From Pseudomonadota bacterium (lineage in GTDB: Bacteria > Myxococcota_A > Polyangia > Polyangiales > Polyangiaceae): a stretch of 64,000 bases of DNA. Under the pieces are notes generated by a model, which did not search any database, was not told where the DNA came from, and saw nothing but the letters and a program-made list of their open reading frames with translations. The translations under genes and the position numbers were made by a program. The stretch is from assembly GCA_023428245.1 (NCBI GenBank), contig JAEYYX010000068.1, forward strand, positions 1-64,000. Direction: 5' to 3'. Numbering within the stretch: the first letter of the stretch is position 1; the number at the start of each line of letters is the position of its first letter. This document shows positions 15,819-23,883 of this stretch, piece after piece.

Positions 15819-17282
15819 ATGACGAGTCGCATTTCGATTCAAGAAGTCAGCCGAACCTCCGGCGTCAAATTCGGTACCAGCGGGGCCCGCGGCCTCGTGG
15901 TCGACATGACGGACCGCGTGTGCGCGGCCTACACCCTCGCCTTTCTGCAAGCTCTCGAGAATGAGACGCGGCCGGGAGCCCCGCTCGCGATTGGTGGCGA
16001 TCTTCGCCCGAGCACTCCGCGCATCCTCTCGGCGATTGCGCGCGCAGCCCAAAGCGTCGGGCGCGAGGTGCGTTATCTCGGCCTGATCCCGTCTCCTGCC
16101 GTCGCCCTTTACGGCCTCGAAGAGCGCTGTCCCACTGTGATGGTGACCGGCAGCCACATCCCCGCCGATCGCAACGGCATGAAGTTCACGACGCAGCGCG
16201 GAGAGATCGCCAAGGTCGACGAAGCGCGCATCCTCGCTCAAGAGGTCGAGCTTGCGCTCCCCTTCGACGAAGCGGGTCAGCTGCCCGAGATGCCCCTTCC
16301 TGAGCCGATCCAGACGGCACGGGAGCGGTATGTGAGTCGCTACCTTGAAGCTTTCCCTAAAGATTGTCTCGCCGGCATCAAGCTCGGAGTCTACGGGCAC
16401 TCGGCGGTGGGCCGTGACGTGCTCCATGAAATCTACGCGGGTCTCGGCGCCGAGGTCGAACGCCTCTTCGACTCGACGGAGTTCATCCCCGTCGACACCG
16501 AGGCAATTCGTCCAGAAGACGTGGCTCTCGCCCGCGACGTGGTGCCGAGGCACGGTCTCTTCAGCCTTGTCTCGACCGATGGCGATTCGGACCGACCGCT
16601 CACCTCAGACGAGCGCGGACAGTGGGTCCGGGGCGATATCTCTGGGATCTTGACGAGTCTCTACTTCTCCGCCGATGGGGTCGCCTGCCCCGTCAGCTGC
16701 AACAGCGCGCTCGAACTGTCACAAGTGAGCGACCGGGTTCGACGCACCCGCATCGGCTCGCCTTTTGTCATCGAAGGCATGCAGGCCCTTTTGACGGAAG
16801 GAGCAAAGCGAGTCGTCGGCTACGAGGCGAACGGCGGCTTTCTCCATGTCTCGCCTCTCAACGTACCGGGAGGTGGAGAGCTCGCGCCTCTGCCCACGCG
16901 CGACCCCGTCATTGTTCACCTTGCGATGATCCTCTTGGCTCGGGCGCGCGGGAAAAAACTCTCGGAGCTCTCCTCGCTGCTCCCTCCCCGCGTCACCTCG
17001 AGCGATCGCGACCCATCTTTCGCGACCGAGCGCTCAGCCGCGCTCATCGAACGCCTCACCCTCGCCTGCAATGAAGAGCTCGCGGGCCTCTTGGGCCTTG
17101 GAAGTCTCAGGAGTCAGGACACAACCGACGGCCTCAGGCTCACCTTCGAATCCGGCGAGATTGTGCACCTCCGCCCCTCAGGCAACGCACCTGAGCTCCG
17201 CGTCTACGCGGAGGCGGAGACCGAAGCGCGGGCGCAAGAGCTCGTTCGCCATGGGCTCGAAATAGCTCGGCGCCTCGCCTGA
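15819..17282 (+). CDS. Phosphohexomutase (phosphoglucomutase/phosphomannomutase superfamily)
   Basis: This enzyme interconverts sugar 6-phosphates and 1-phosphates through a phosphoserine. The chosen ATG at 15819 (MTSRISIQEV) gives 487 residues; upstream in-frame codons look non-coding. All four catalytic loops are present: active serine in VTGSHIPADRNG, metal loop STDGDSDRPL, sugar-specificity loop GYEANGGF and phosphate-binding loop RPSGNAPELRVYAE. The N terminus VKFGTSGARGLV is typical. The ANGG sugar loop does not by itself decide glucose, mannose or glucosamine. Confidence 0.9.
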   Translation: MTSRISIQEVSRTSGVKFGTSGARGLVVDMTDRVCAAYTLAFLQALENETRPGAPLAIGGDLRPSTPRILSAIARAAQSVGREVRYLGLIPSPAVALYGLEERCPTVMVTGSHIPADRNGMKFTTQRGEIAKVDEARILAQEVELALPFDEAGQLPEMPLPEPIQTARERYVSRYLEAFPKDCLAGIKLGVYGHSAVGRDVLHEIYAGLGAEVERLFDSTEFIPVDTEAIRPEDVALARDVVPRHGLFSLVSTDGDSDRPLTSDERGQWVRGDISGILTSLYFSADGVACPVSCNSALELSQVSDRVRRTRIGSPFVIEGMQALLTEGAKRVVGYEANGGFLHVSPLNVPGGGELAPLPTRDPVIVHLAMILLARARGKKLSELSSLLPPRVTSSDRDPSFATERSAALIERLTLACNEELAGLLGLGSLRSQDTTDGLRLTFESGEIVHLRPSGNAPELRVYAEAETEARAQELVRHGLEIARRLA

Positions 17283-17298
17283 CCGAGCGCGCGCTCGG
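17283..17298. terminator. 16-bp perfect palindrome between convergent genes
   Basis: A perfect GC-rich palindrome (CCGAGCGC with its complement) fills the whole gap between the phosphohexomutase stop and the stop of the convergent reductase gene. It could form a hairpin in either transcript. There is no T-tract, so termination is only a possibility. Confidence 0.35.
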
Positions 17299-18027
17299 CT
17301 ACGAACCTCCGATGAGGTCCATCATCTCGGGATAGTGATAGATGGCGCTCGCGGCGGGGCGTCGCTTCATCACGGCGATCATGGCACGCGCGATCTGATC
17401 GGTGCGAATCGATCGGTACTTGCCGGGCGTCATGAAGGCAATCAGGCCGAGCGCTTTGCCGAGCAAGGCAGGGGTGTGTCTCGAGCCAAGGATGGTGGCG
17501 GGACGAAATATGCTGACCACCTCCGGCCCGTTCTGTCGAACCGCCTCTTCCGACTCTCCCTTCACTCGCGCATAACGAGGCATGCCCGCAGCGCCATTCC
17601 CCTCCGCGCTCGCGGTCTGATCGGCGCCCACCGCGCTCATGAACGCAAAATGGCGGACGCGCCCTGAGTCGCGCAAACCGCGGGCAAATGCCTCGTTCAG
17701 ACGCACATCCACCGCGCGGTGTTCATCAAGAGTGAGCTTGCGCGTGCCCGCGCCGATCCCGAGCACGCTGAAGCCGACTAACTCTCCTTCCACCGCTCGA
17801 GCCACCTCCAAAGTCCGCGTGCCGAGCGCTTCCGGTGTCATCTCCAAAACCAATTCCTCGCGGTACTCAGTGCCCGCGACGCGTGCTCGAGCGCCGGCTT
17901 CCGGAATGGATCGTCGCAAGAGAACGATGACTGCATCAAAACTCTCATCGCGAAAGAGTTCTGCGAGCAACGCCATTCCAACGGAGCCTGAGCCCCCGAG
18001 CACGATCGCCGTCTTTCTTTGAGTCAT
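17299..18027 (-). CDS. NAD(P)-binding Rossmann-fold reductase (HTATIP2-like atypical SDR)
   Basis: The product is a 242-residue cytoplasmic protein beginning MTQRKTAIVLGGSGSVGMAL, with the glycine-rich dinucleotide motif GGSGSVG at residues 11-17. The middle carries RHFAFMSAVGAD, where the SAVGA serine region corresponds to the SDR active-site strand, and YARVKGESEEAV, giving a YxxxK pair. The RPATILGSRHTPALLGKALG end matches atypical SDRs such as HTATIP2/TIP30 and YwnB-type epimerases. The substrate is unknown. Confidence 0.8.
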   Translation of the reverse strand: MTQRKTAIVLGGSGSVGMALLAELFRDESFDAVIVLLRRSIPEAGARARVAGTEYREELVLEMTPEALGTRTLEVARAVEGELVGFSVLGIGAGTRKLTLDEHRAVDVRLNEAFARGLRDSGRVRHFAFMSAVGADQTASAEGNGAAGMPRYARVKGESEEAVRQNGPEVVSIFRPATILGSRHTPALLGKALGLIAFMTPGKYRSIRTDQIARAMIAVMKRRPAASAIYHYPEMMDLIGGS

Positions 18028-18192
18028 CAGCCTTTCCTCAGTCTACTGCTCATCTCGAAAGGTCTACGGGAAAAAAGAAAAAGATCCGCGCGGAGCGAAA
18101 TCTCCGCATGATGGGGCTCTATCGCGCAGAGCGCCCGTGCTCAATCGGCCTGAAGGGTGGACATCCAGCGATCGATGAGTAGGACTTGGCCT

Positions 18193-19245
18193 ATGAACAG
18201 AATGTCCGTCATGCAAGCCCTCGCTGTCTCCTTGCTCCTGACTCACTGTGGTCCGAAGGTGGAGCCTCAGGAGCCCGAGGCTGCCCCCCCGCAGCCGGAA
18301 GCACAGCCTGCAGCTGAGCCCGCGCCGATCGCGGCCGAAGAGAAGGCCCAGCCGACCCCCGAAGAGCTCGAACGCCAGGCCGCTCTCCAGAAGCTCCAAG
18401 AGGATCGCGCTCGCCTCAAGGAAGACCACACCGCCGAGGTCGCGCGCCTGACTCCCGAGCTCCGGGCCGAGGCTAAAGCCCTCGCCGAAAAGAGCCACCT
18501 GAGCGGTCGCGCAGCGATCGACGCCGCGCTCAAGGCAAAATACCGCAAGCCCGCCAATTCTGCCCGCGACAAGGATCGTCACCCCCTCGAGACCCTCGAG
18601 TTCTTTGGCTTCCAGCCGACCCAGACGGTTCTCGAATACGGCCCCGGCGAAGGCTACTATACCGAGCTGCTCGCCCCCTCCCTCGCCAAGAAGGGCCAGC
18701 TCATCATCACCAACACCGATCCGAATGGTTCCCCCGAGGCCCGGAGCACCTACTACGCGGAACGCGTCCAGCTCCTCCTCGAGCGCTCACCGGAGCTCTT
18801 CGGCAAGGTCAAAACCGTCATCTTCGATCCCAATGAACCGAAGCTCGGGCTCGAGGGCTCTGTCGACATGGCCCTCGTGATGCGGAGTCTCCATGGCATG
18901 GTCAACGCGGGGTCGCTCGATACGTGGCTGAAGGAGATCCACACGGCTCTCAAGCCGAAAGGTGTGCTCGGCGTCGAGCAACATCGCGCAGGTCCTGACG
19001 CAAATCCCGAGGAAAGCGCCAAGCTCGGCTACCTGCCGGAAGCCTGGGTGATCCAGAAGATCGAGGCCGCTGGCTTCACTCTGTCGAAAAAGTCCGAGAT
19101 CAACGCCAATCCCAAGGACACCAAAAACCACCCGAAGGGCGTCTGGAGCTTGCCTCCTTCGTTGGCTGACGGTGACCAGGATCGCGAGAAGTACGTCGGA
19201 ATCGGCGAGAGCGATCGGATGACTCTCAAGTTCATCAAGAAGTAA
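18193..19245 (+). CDS. Predicted secreted lipoprotein with SAM-dependent methyltransferase domain
   Basis: This 350-residue protein starts at the ATG at 18193, with AGGA 9 bp upstream. The signal peptide ends in lipobox LTHC, followed by about 60 residues rich in Pro, Glu and Ala, then a helical Glu/Lys/Leu segment. From about residue 120 comes a class I methyltransferase fold: motif I is VLEYGPGEGYYTELL, a motif II-like acidic turn follows, then MALVMRSLHGM and ALKPKGVLGVEQHR. It resembles the COG4798-type predicted methyltransferases, which are also exported. A SAM-dependent enzyme outside the cytoplasm is puzzling; a non-methyltransferase role is possible. Confidence 0.75.
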   Translation: MNRMSVMQALAVSLLLTHCGPKVEPQEPEAAPPQPEAQPAAEPAPIAAEEKAQPTPEELERQAALQKLQEDRARLKEDHTAEVARLTPELRAEAKALAEKSHLSGRAAIDAALKAKYRKPANSARDKDRHPLETLEFFGFQPTQTVLEYGPGEGYYTELLAPSLAKKGQLIITNTDPNGSPEARSTYYAERVQLLLERSPELFGKVKTVIFDPNEPKLGLEGSVDMALVMRSLHGMVNAGSLDTWLKEIHTALKPKGVLGVEQHRAGPDANPEESAKLGYLPEAWVIQKIEAAGFTLSKKSEINANPKDTKNHPKGVWSLPPSLADGDQDREKYVGIGESDRMTLKFIKK

Positions 19246-19265
19246 GCTCCCCCCGAGCCTACCCA

Positions 19266-19307
19266 AGAACAGCTCGTTCGGACAACCGGACGAGTTGTTC
19301 TCTTTTT
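19266..19307 (+). terminator. Intrinsic terminator after the lipoprotein methyltransferase gene
   Basis: A 16-bp hairpin with two G-T wobbles pairs AGAACA-G-CTCGT (from 19266) with its complement ending at 19301, around an ACAA loop. Five T follow at 19303-19307. This is a textbook factor-independent terminator. Confidence 0.9.
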
Positions 19308-19507
19308 GTGGACAATTTCTCTGCGCGGCGGCGGGACGACGGTCGCGCCATGCATCTCGGCCAATGAGTCAGACGCAGCTTGGTCACATGAAGATGAAGG
19401 AGATATCCGGGAGCTGGCCGCTCCGGAGATGAGTATTTGATCAGCGCGAGCTGGGCGCTTTCCCCCCGCTGCTGTGCCCCGTCCGACTCATGGTAGAAAC
19501 AACCGCT

Positions 19508-19876
19508 ATGAAGCGCCGACTGCGTAAGAAGAAAAGGCTCGGAGAGTTTCGCGAGCTCGGCTTCGCCATCCAAGCCCAGCTCAGATCCAGTTCGAAAGAG
19601 GGCCGTCTCGACTTCATCGAACGATTCGTCGATGCGGTCGAACGACGAGCCCTCCTCTTCGGAGGCGGTTGTAGCCTCGAGGGGCTCTTGGAGGGTCTGA
19701 TCATGCCCCGCGCTCGCGGTAGCGCATCCGCGGAAGATCGCGAAGCGGTCCTTCAGCTCCTGCAGAACGCCCCCGAGATCGCGCGCTATGAAGTCGGACC
19801 GCTCAAGGACGCTTGGTACGGCCTAGGCACTCATCCTTCCCAAGGACTCGGCCAGCCCGCAGGGACGGCTCCTTGA
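19508..19876 (+). CDS. yggL: YggL family 50S ribosome-associated protein
   Basis: This small basic protein has 122 residues from the ATG at 19508. It begins MKRRLRKKKRLGEFRELGF, which aligns with the N terminus of E. coli YggL (RSRRLRKK...EFQELGF). The family binds the 50S ribosomal subunit. The LDFIERFVDAVERR and LFGGGCSLEGLLEG segments match the family's internal pattern. An in-frame ATG at 19490 is an alternative; neither has a clear ribosome site. It is convergent with the antiporter gene, 10 bp away. Confidence 0.8.
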   Translation: MKRRLRKKKRLGEFRELGFAIQAQLRSSSKEGRLDFIERFVDAVERRALLFGGGCSLEGLLEGLIMPRARGSASAEDREAVLQLLQNAPEIARYEVGPLKDAWYGLGTHPSQGLGQPAGTAP

Positions 19877-19886
19877 CTCCCTCAGC

Positions 19887-21713
19887 TCAACTCGCCTCTT
19901 CTTGCTCGATGGGCGGCGTCGCCTCGGGGTTTAACATCTTTGTCTCACGCTTGGGTGAGACAAGGGGAGTCGGAGTCGTCTGAGGCAGATTGCCCACGAT
20001 GAGACCCCGGGGATCGCTCCCGACCAGCTCCAGCTGGAAACGCTCGCCGTCGCGCTGCCGGATCTGGTCGGCAATCCTCTCCGCTTCGCTCTCGGAAACC
20101 CCGAGTTCGACGAGGGCCGCGCGACCGAAAAGGAGCGCGGATTCGAAGGTCTCGCGGATCTGATAATCCACCCCCGCCTTGACCAACCGTACTGAGTGCC
20201 TCCTATCGAAAGAGCGCGCCAAGATCTTGGCCTGAGGGAACTCATGTTTTACCAGCGCCACAATGCGATCCGTCGCAAACGGGTCATCCACACAGATCGC
20301 GATCGCTTCGGCCACGCCGGCTCCTGAGGCGTGGAGCACGTCGAGCCTCGTGCCGTCTCCGTAATAGATCCTAAACCCGAAGTTGGCGGCGTTTTGGATT
20401 TGCTGGACGTCACTGTCGATGATGGTCACGTCGACGTTGCGCGCGAGGAGGGACTGGCTCGTCACTTGACCGAAGCGCCCAAAGCCGATGATCAAGACGC
20501 GCCCAGTCTCGCCGTTCGGCTGAACAACACCTTCGAGGGATTCCGATGCTTTCGAAGAAAACGCCCGGAGCGCGAGGACCAAGAGCGGCGTCAAAGCCAT
20601 CGAGAGCACAACAATCGCCGTCATATTCGCGTTCGTCTCTGCATCGATCACCCGCCCCGCGGTCGCCGCAGAGAAAAGCACGAAGGCGAACTCGCCGCCC
20701 TGAGCCATGAGCACAGAGCGATCCAGAGCTTCGGGGGGCGAGCTCTTCATGAGACGCGCGACACCGTATACACACAGCGCCTTGACGAACATCATCGAGC
20801 TCACCGCGAGCAAGATGAGCCCGAAATTCTGACCGACGACCGCGAGATTCAGCGACATGCCCACTCCGAGGAAAAAAAGGCCGAGCAGAATGCCGCGGAA
20901 GGGCTCAATGTCCGCCTCGATCTGATGCCGAAACGTCGACTCGGAGAGGAGCACACCAGCGATGAACGCCCCCATCGCCATCGAGAGGCCCCCAAGTTCC
21001 ATGAGCAGCGCCGCTCCGAGCACCACCAGGAGCGCCGCGGCCGTCATGACCTCCCGCGCCCGTGCTGCCGCGAGGATGCGAAAAAGCGGATTCAAGAGCC
21101 AAATGCCGACGGCAATTAGCCCTGCAAGGGCGAGCGCCCCGAGCCCGAGCTGACTCCAGGCGATCCCGTGCTGTCCTCCGACCACAGGCGAAAGGAGCGC
21201 GACCACCGCAAGGAGCGGAACGATCAAGAGATCTTCGAACAGCAGGATTGAGACGATTTTCTGACCGCGCGGGAGCCCGATGTCGCCTCGCTCGCCGAGC
21301 AGCTGCATCACGATCGCCGTTGAGGTCAGAACGAAGCCGGCAGCGGCGATAAACGCGGCTGACCAAGAGAAGCGAAACAAGAGCGCAGCAATCGCGGTCA
21401 AGCACAGCGTCGCCGCGCCAATCTGCAGTGTCCCGAGACCAAAGATCTGGCCGCGCAGGGACCAAAGATGCGACGGGCGCATCTCGAGACCGATCACAAA
21501 CACAAACATCACGACTCCGAGCTCCGCCACATGGAGGATGCTCTCAGGATCAGAGAACCAGCCGAGCCCAAAAGGGCCGATCACGAGGCCCGCGGCCAAA
21601 TAGCCGAGCACGGAGCCGAGGCCGAGCTTTCGAAAAATCGGCACCATGAGCACCGCGGCGCCGAGCAATGTGACGACCTGGACGAGTTGATTTCCATCGG
21701 CTTGTGTGTGCAT
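19887..21713 (-). CDS. CPA2-family monovalent cation/proton antiporter (KefC/YbaL-like)
   Basis: This is an inner-membrane cation:proton antiporter of 608 residues. About 12 hydrophobic segments fill residues 5-385 and include LAAGLVIGPFGLG, ELGVVMFVFVIGLEMRPSHL and the ion-path stretch ILLFEDLLIVPLLAVVALL. A cytoplasmic TrkA-N/RCK domain follows from about residue 405 (VLIIGFGRFGQVTSQSLL, NAD-binding) and ends in a short acidic tail. This is the KefB/KefC/YbaL architecture, usually potassium efflux. No KefF/KefG partner gene is adjacent. Confidence 0.92.
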   Translation of the reverse strand: MHTQADGNQLVQVVTLLGAAVLMVPIFRKLGLGSVLGYLAAGLVIGPFGLGWFSDPESILHVAELGVVMFVFVIGLEMRPSHLWSLRGQIFGLGTLQIGAATLCLTAIAALLFRFSWSAAFIAAAGFVLTSTAIVMQLLGERGDIGLPRGQKIVSILLFEDLLIVPLLAVVALLSPVVGGQHGIAWSQLGLGALALAGLIAVGIWLLNPLFRILAAARAREVMTAAALLVVLGAALLMELGGLSMAMGAFIAGVLLSESTFRHQIEADIEPFRGILLGLFFLGVGMSLNLAVVGQNFGLILLAVSSMMFVKALCVYGVARLMKSSPPEALDRSVLMAQGGEFAFVLFSAATAGRVIDAETNANMTAIVVLSMALTPLLVLALRAFSSKASESLEGVVQPNGETGRVLIIGFGRFGQVTSQSLLARNVDVTIIDSDVQQIQNAANFGFRIYYGDGTRLDVLHASGAGVAEAIAICVDDPFATDRIVALVKHEFPQAKILARSFDRRHSVRLVKAGVDYQIRETFESALLFGRAALVELGVSESEAERIADQIRQRDGERFQLELVGSDPRGLIVGNLPQTTPTPLVSPKRETKMLNPEATPPIEQEEAS

Positions 21714-21853
21714 CGGGGTCCGGAGCGCCTGAAGAAGGAGAGCGGTTCCTTTGCTCTTATCCCGCGGACCTTTCTCCTTGTCATGTATGGAAGCGCAGGG
21801 ACCTCGCGTCAGTCGCCTATGAGCGAGAGCTCTCCTGACCTCCCATTTCGTGT

Positions 21854-21869
21854 TATAGTGACAGAGAGG
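21854..21869 (+). promoter_or_regulatory. -10-like box and ribosome site for the arginine-degradation operon
   Basis: TATAGT at 21854-21859 resembles a -10 element, but I see no convincing -35 box at 16-18 bp. GAGAGG at 21864-21869 lies 8 bp before the ATG at 21878 and is a good ribosome-binding site. If TATAGT is the -10, the leader is very short, so the true promoter may lie further upstream in the 164-bp gap. Confidence 0.35.
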
Positions 21870-21877
21870 TCTGCGGT

Positions 21878-22981
21878 ATGGCGTTCGTTCTTCCCGTGTT
21901 CCACGCGCCCGACTTTTCCCTGCCGGAACTGTCGAATGCGCCCTGTGCGCGCCTCGAGCCTGCTCCTTTGGATGGTGTCGTCCCCGAAGGCTTTCACGCC
22001 ACCTCGAACCACCCGGAATACGTCCGGCTAGAAACCGGTTGGAAACTGGTCCCGGAGAGTCGCATGGACGCCGTGATCGTGCGCTCTGAAGATGACCGCT
22101 TGAACGTCGTCGAGGCGCGACGGGTCCGGGCCGGGGAGCTCGTCGTGGTGGGTCGCACAGAGTCCGGGGAAGACGGAATCTACGTGCATACGAGCGGATT
22201 CTCCGAGGCGGAGCGCTCGACCGACAAGTTCAGCTTCCGAACCCGCGGCACCCGAGAGACTCCGTTCTCACGGAGCTACGACGACCTCTACGATCTTCTG
22301 CGCTACGAACGCGACCACGGCTACATCGTTTGGGTCGCGGGCCCCGCTGTCGTCTTCGACAAGGACAGCCGCGACTCGTTCCGAGAACTCATCGAGGCCG
22401 GCTACTGTCACGCGCTCCTCGCGGGAAACGCCGTCGCGACCCACGATCTCGAGGCCGGCTATTTCGGCACCGGACTCGGACAAGACGTCTATTCCCAGAA
22501 GCTCGTCCCCGGAGGCCATTATCACCATCTCGACGTCCTGAACCGCGTCCGGCGCTCTGGATCCATCGAAAAAGCCCTCGCCGAAGCGCAGGGTTCCGAT
22601 GGTGTGATGGCTGCTTGTGTGCGGCGCGGGGTACCTTTCGTTCTCTGCGGTTCGATCCGAGATGACGGTCCGCTTCCCGAAGTCATCGCAGATGTCTACG
22701 CGGCCCAAGACGCAATGCGCAACCACGCCCGGCGCGCCACCACCGTCATCACCCTCGCAACCCAGCTTCACTCCATCGCCTTTGGCAATATGGTGCCGAG
22801 CTATCGCGTCACGGAGGAGGGGGTCGTACGACCCGTTTATCTGACCATCGTCGATATTACGGAGTTCTCCGCGGACAAACTCGCGAACCGAGGCTCGGCC
22901 CAGGCCATGCCGATCGTCACAAACGTCCAGGATTTCATGATCAACCTGCGCTTTGCTCTGGTGGGCGGGAGGGGCTCCTGA
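21878..22981 (+). CDS. Ornithine cyclodeaminase, TIGR00300/AgrE C-terminal type
   Basis: The 367-residue product matches the LOR/SDH-like domain family (TIGR00300), known from archaeal ornithine cyclodeaminase and from the C-terminal domain of cyanobacterial AgrE/ArgZ. These NAD-dependent enzymes convert ornithine to proline with release of ammonia. Characteristic segments are AGYCHALLAGNAVATHDLEAGYFGTG (residues ~171-196), GGHYHHLDVLNRVR and THLI-like ATQLHSIAFGNMVPSY. The N-terminal arginine dihydrolase half of AgrE is absent. The next gene, arginase, supplies ornithine and putA uses proline, which strongly supports this assignment. It is unrelated to the classical mu-crystallin-type Ocd. 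Confidence 0.82.
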   Translation: MAFVLPVFHAPDFSLPELSNAPCARLEPAPLDGVVPEGFHATSNHPEYVRLETGWKLVPESRMDAVIVRSEDDRLNVVEARRVRAGELVVVGRTESGEDGIYVHTSGFSEAERSTDKFSFRTRGTRETPFSRSYDDLYDLLRYERDHGYIVWVAGPAVVFDKDSRDSFRELIEAGYCHALLAGNAVATHDLEAGYFGTGLGQDVYSQKLVPGGHYHHLDVLNRVRRSGSIEKALAEAQGSDGVMAACVRRGVPFVLCGSIRDDGPLPEVIADVYAAQDAMRNHARRATTVITLATQLHSIAFGNMVPSYRVTEEGVVRPVYLTIVDITEFSADKLANRGSAQAMPIVTNVQDFMINLRFALVGGRGS

Positions 22982-23019
22982 CGGAACGTCCGCGCCTCCG
23001 CAGACCCGAGCGCGTCCAC

Positions 23020-23880
23020 TTGATCGGAGCGCCGCTCGACTTGGGTCAAACCGTCCGAGGTACGGACGTAGGTCCCGCCGCACTCCGCTACGCGCGCCTC
23101 CTCGCCCAGATCGAAGAACTCGGCATTGAAGTCCGCGACCAAGGGAACGTAGACGCTCCCTCTCCCGCAGACGTCGGAGATCGGGACGTGATCGACGTGA
23201 TTGGTGCGGTTTGCGAGGACTTGCGCGATCGAGTTCACTCCTCACAAAAAGCAGGCGCCACCGTGGTCACCCTCGGCGGAGATCATTCGGTCGCCATCGG
23301 CAGCGTCTCCGGAAGCATGGCGGAATGCCCCGTCGGCCTCCTCTGGATCGACGCCCACGGCGATTTCAACACGCCCGACACGTCTCCGAGCGGGAACGTT
23401 CACGGAATGCCCCTGGCTATCTTGTTTGGTCAGGGACATCCGCGCCTGACGGCTGTCTGTCAGGGGCGCCGACTCGATCCGAAACACGTGGCGCTCGTGG
23501 GTATTCGTGACCTCGACTTGCGGGAAAGAGAAGCTCTCGCGAGTGCGGGGATCGCCGTCTACACAATGCGAGACATCGACGAACGGGGCATCGGGGCTGT
23601 GGCCCAAGAGGCGCTCCAGCGGGTCCAGGGCCCCGGCCGCGTCCACGTGAGCCTCGACATCGACGCCCTCGATCCCAGTGAAGCGCCCGGCACGACGACA
23701 GCGGTGCGCGGCGGACTGACCTATCGCGAGGCCCACCTGATCCTCGAGCTCGTCGCCGACAGCGGGCTCCTCACCGCGCTCGACGTGGTGGAGGTGAATC
23801 CGATGCTCGACGTCCGGAACCAAACAGCGACCACCGCAGTGAGCCTCGTCCTCTCGGCCCTCGGCAAGTCCATCTTGTAG
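23020..23880 (+). CDS. Arginase
   Basis: Arginase hydrolyses L-arginine to ornithine and urea at a di-manganese site. Numbering from the TTG at 23020, the metal ligands are all present: His89 (GGDHS), Asp111, His113, Asp115 (IDAHGD), and Asp213, Asp215 (SLDIDALDP). Length from TTG is 286; the family is about 300. The TTG sits inside the first beta strand (VHLIGAPLDLGQ), so the true start is probably upstream, for example the CTG at 22978 that overlaps the preceding stop and follows a GGGAGGGG site. No ATG is available. Agmatinase is less likely given the GAPLDLGQ start typical of arginases. Confidence 0.9.
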   Translation: MIGAPLDLGQTVRGTDVGPAALRYARLLAQIEELGIEVRDQGNVDAPSPADVGDRDVIDVIGAVCEDLRDRVHSSQKAGATVVTLGGDHSVAIGSVSGSMAECPVGLLWIDAHGDFNTPDTSPSGNVHGMPLAILFGQGHPRLTAVCQGRRLDPKHVALVGIRDLDLREREALASAGIAVYTMRDIDERGIGAVAQEALQRVQGPGRVHVSLDIDALDPSEAPGTTTAVRGGLTYREAHLILELVADSGLLTALDVVEVNPMLDVRNQTATTAVSLVLSALGKSIL

Positions 23881-23883
23881 CCT

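Noticed and set aside
15651..16553. Long minus-strand frame antisense to the phosphohexomutase gene.
   Set aside because: It is a mirror frame of a well-supported conserved gene and shows no family motifs.
18090..18107. Six-base hairpin followed on the minus strand by a T-rich stretch, resembling a terminator.
   Set aside because: No minus-strand gene lies upstream of it; the T-rich part is more likely the AT-rich promoter zone of the 17299-18027 gene.
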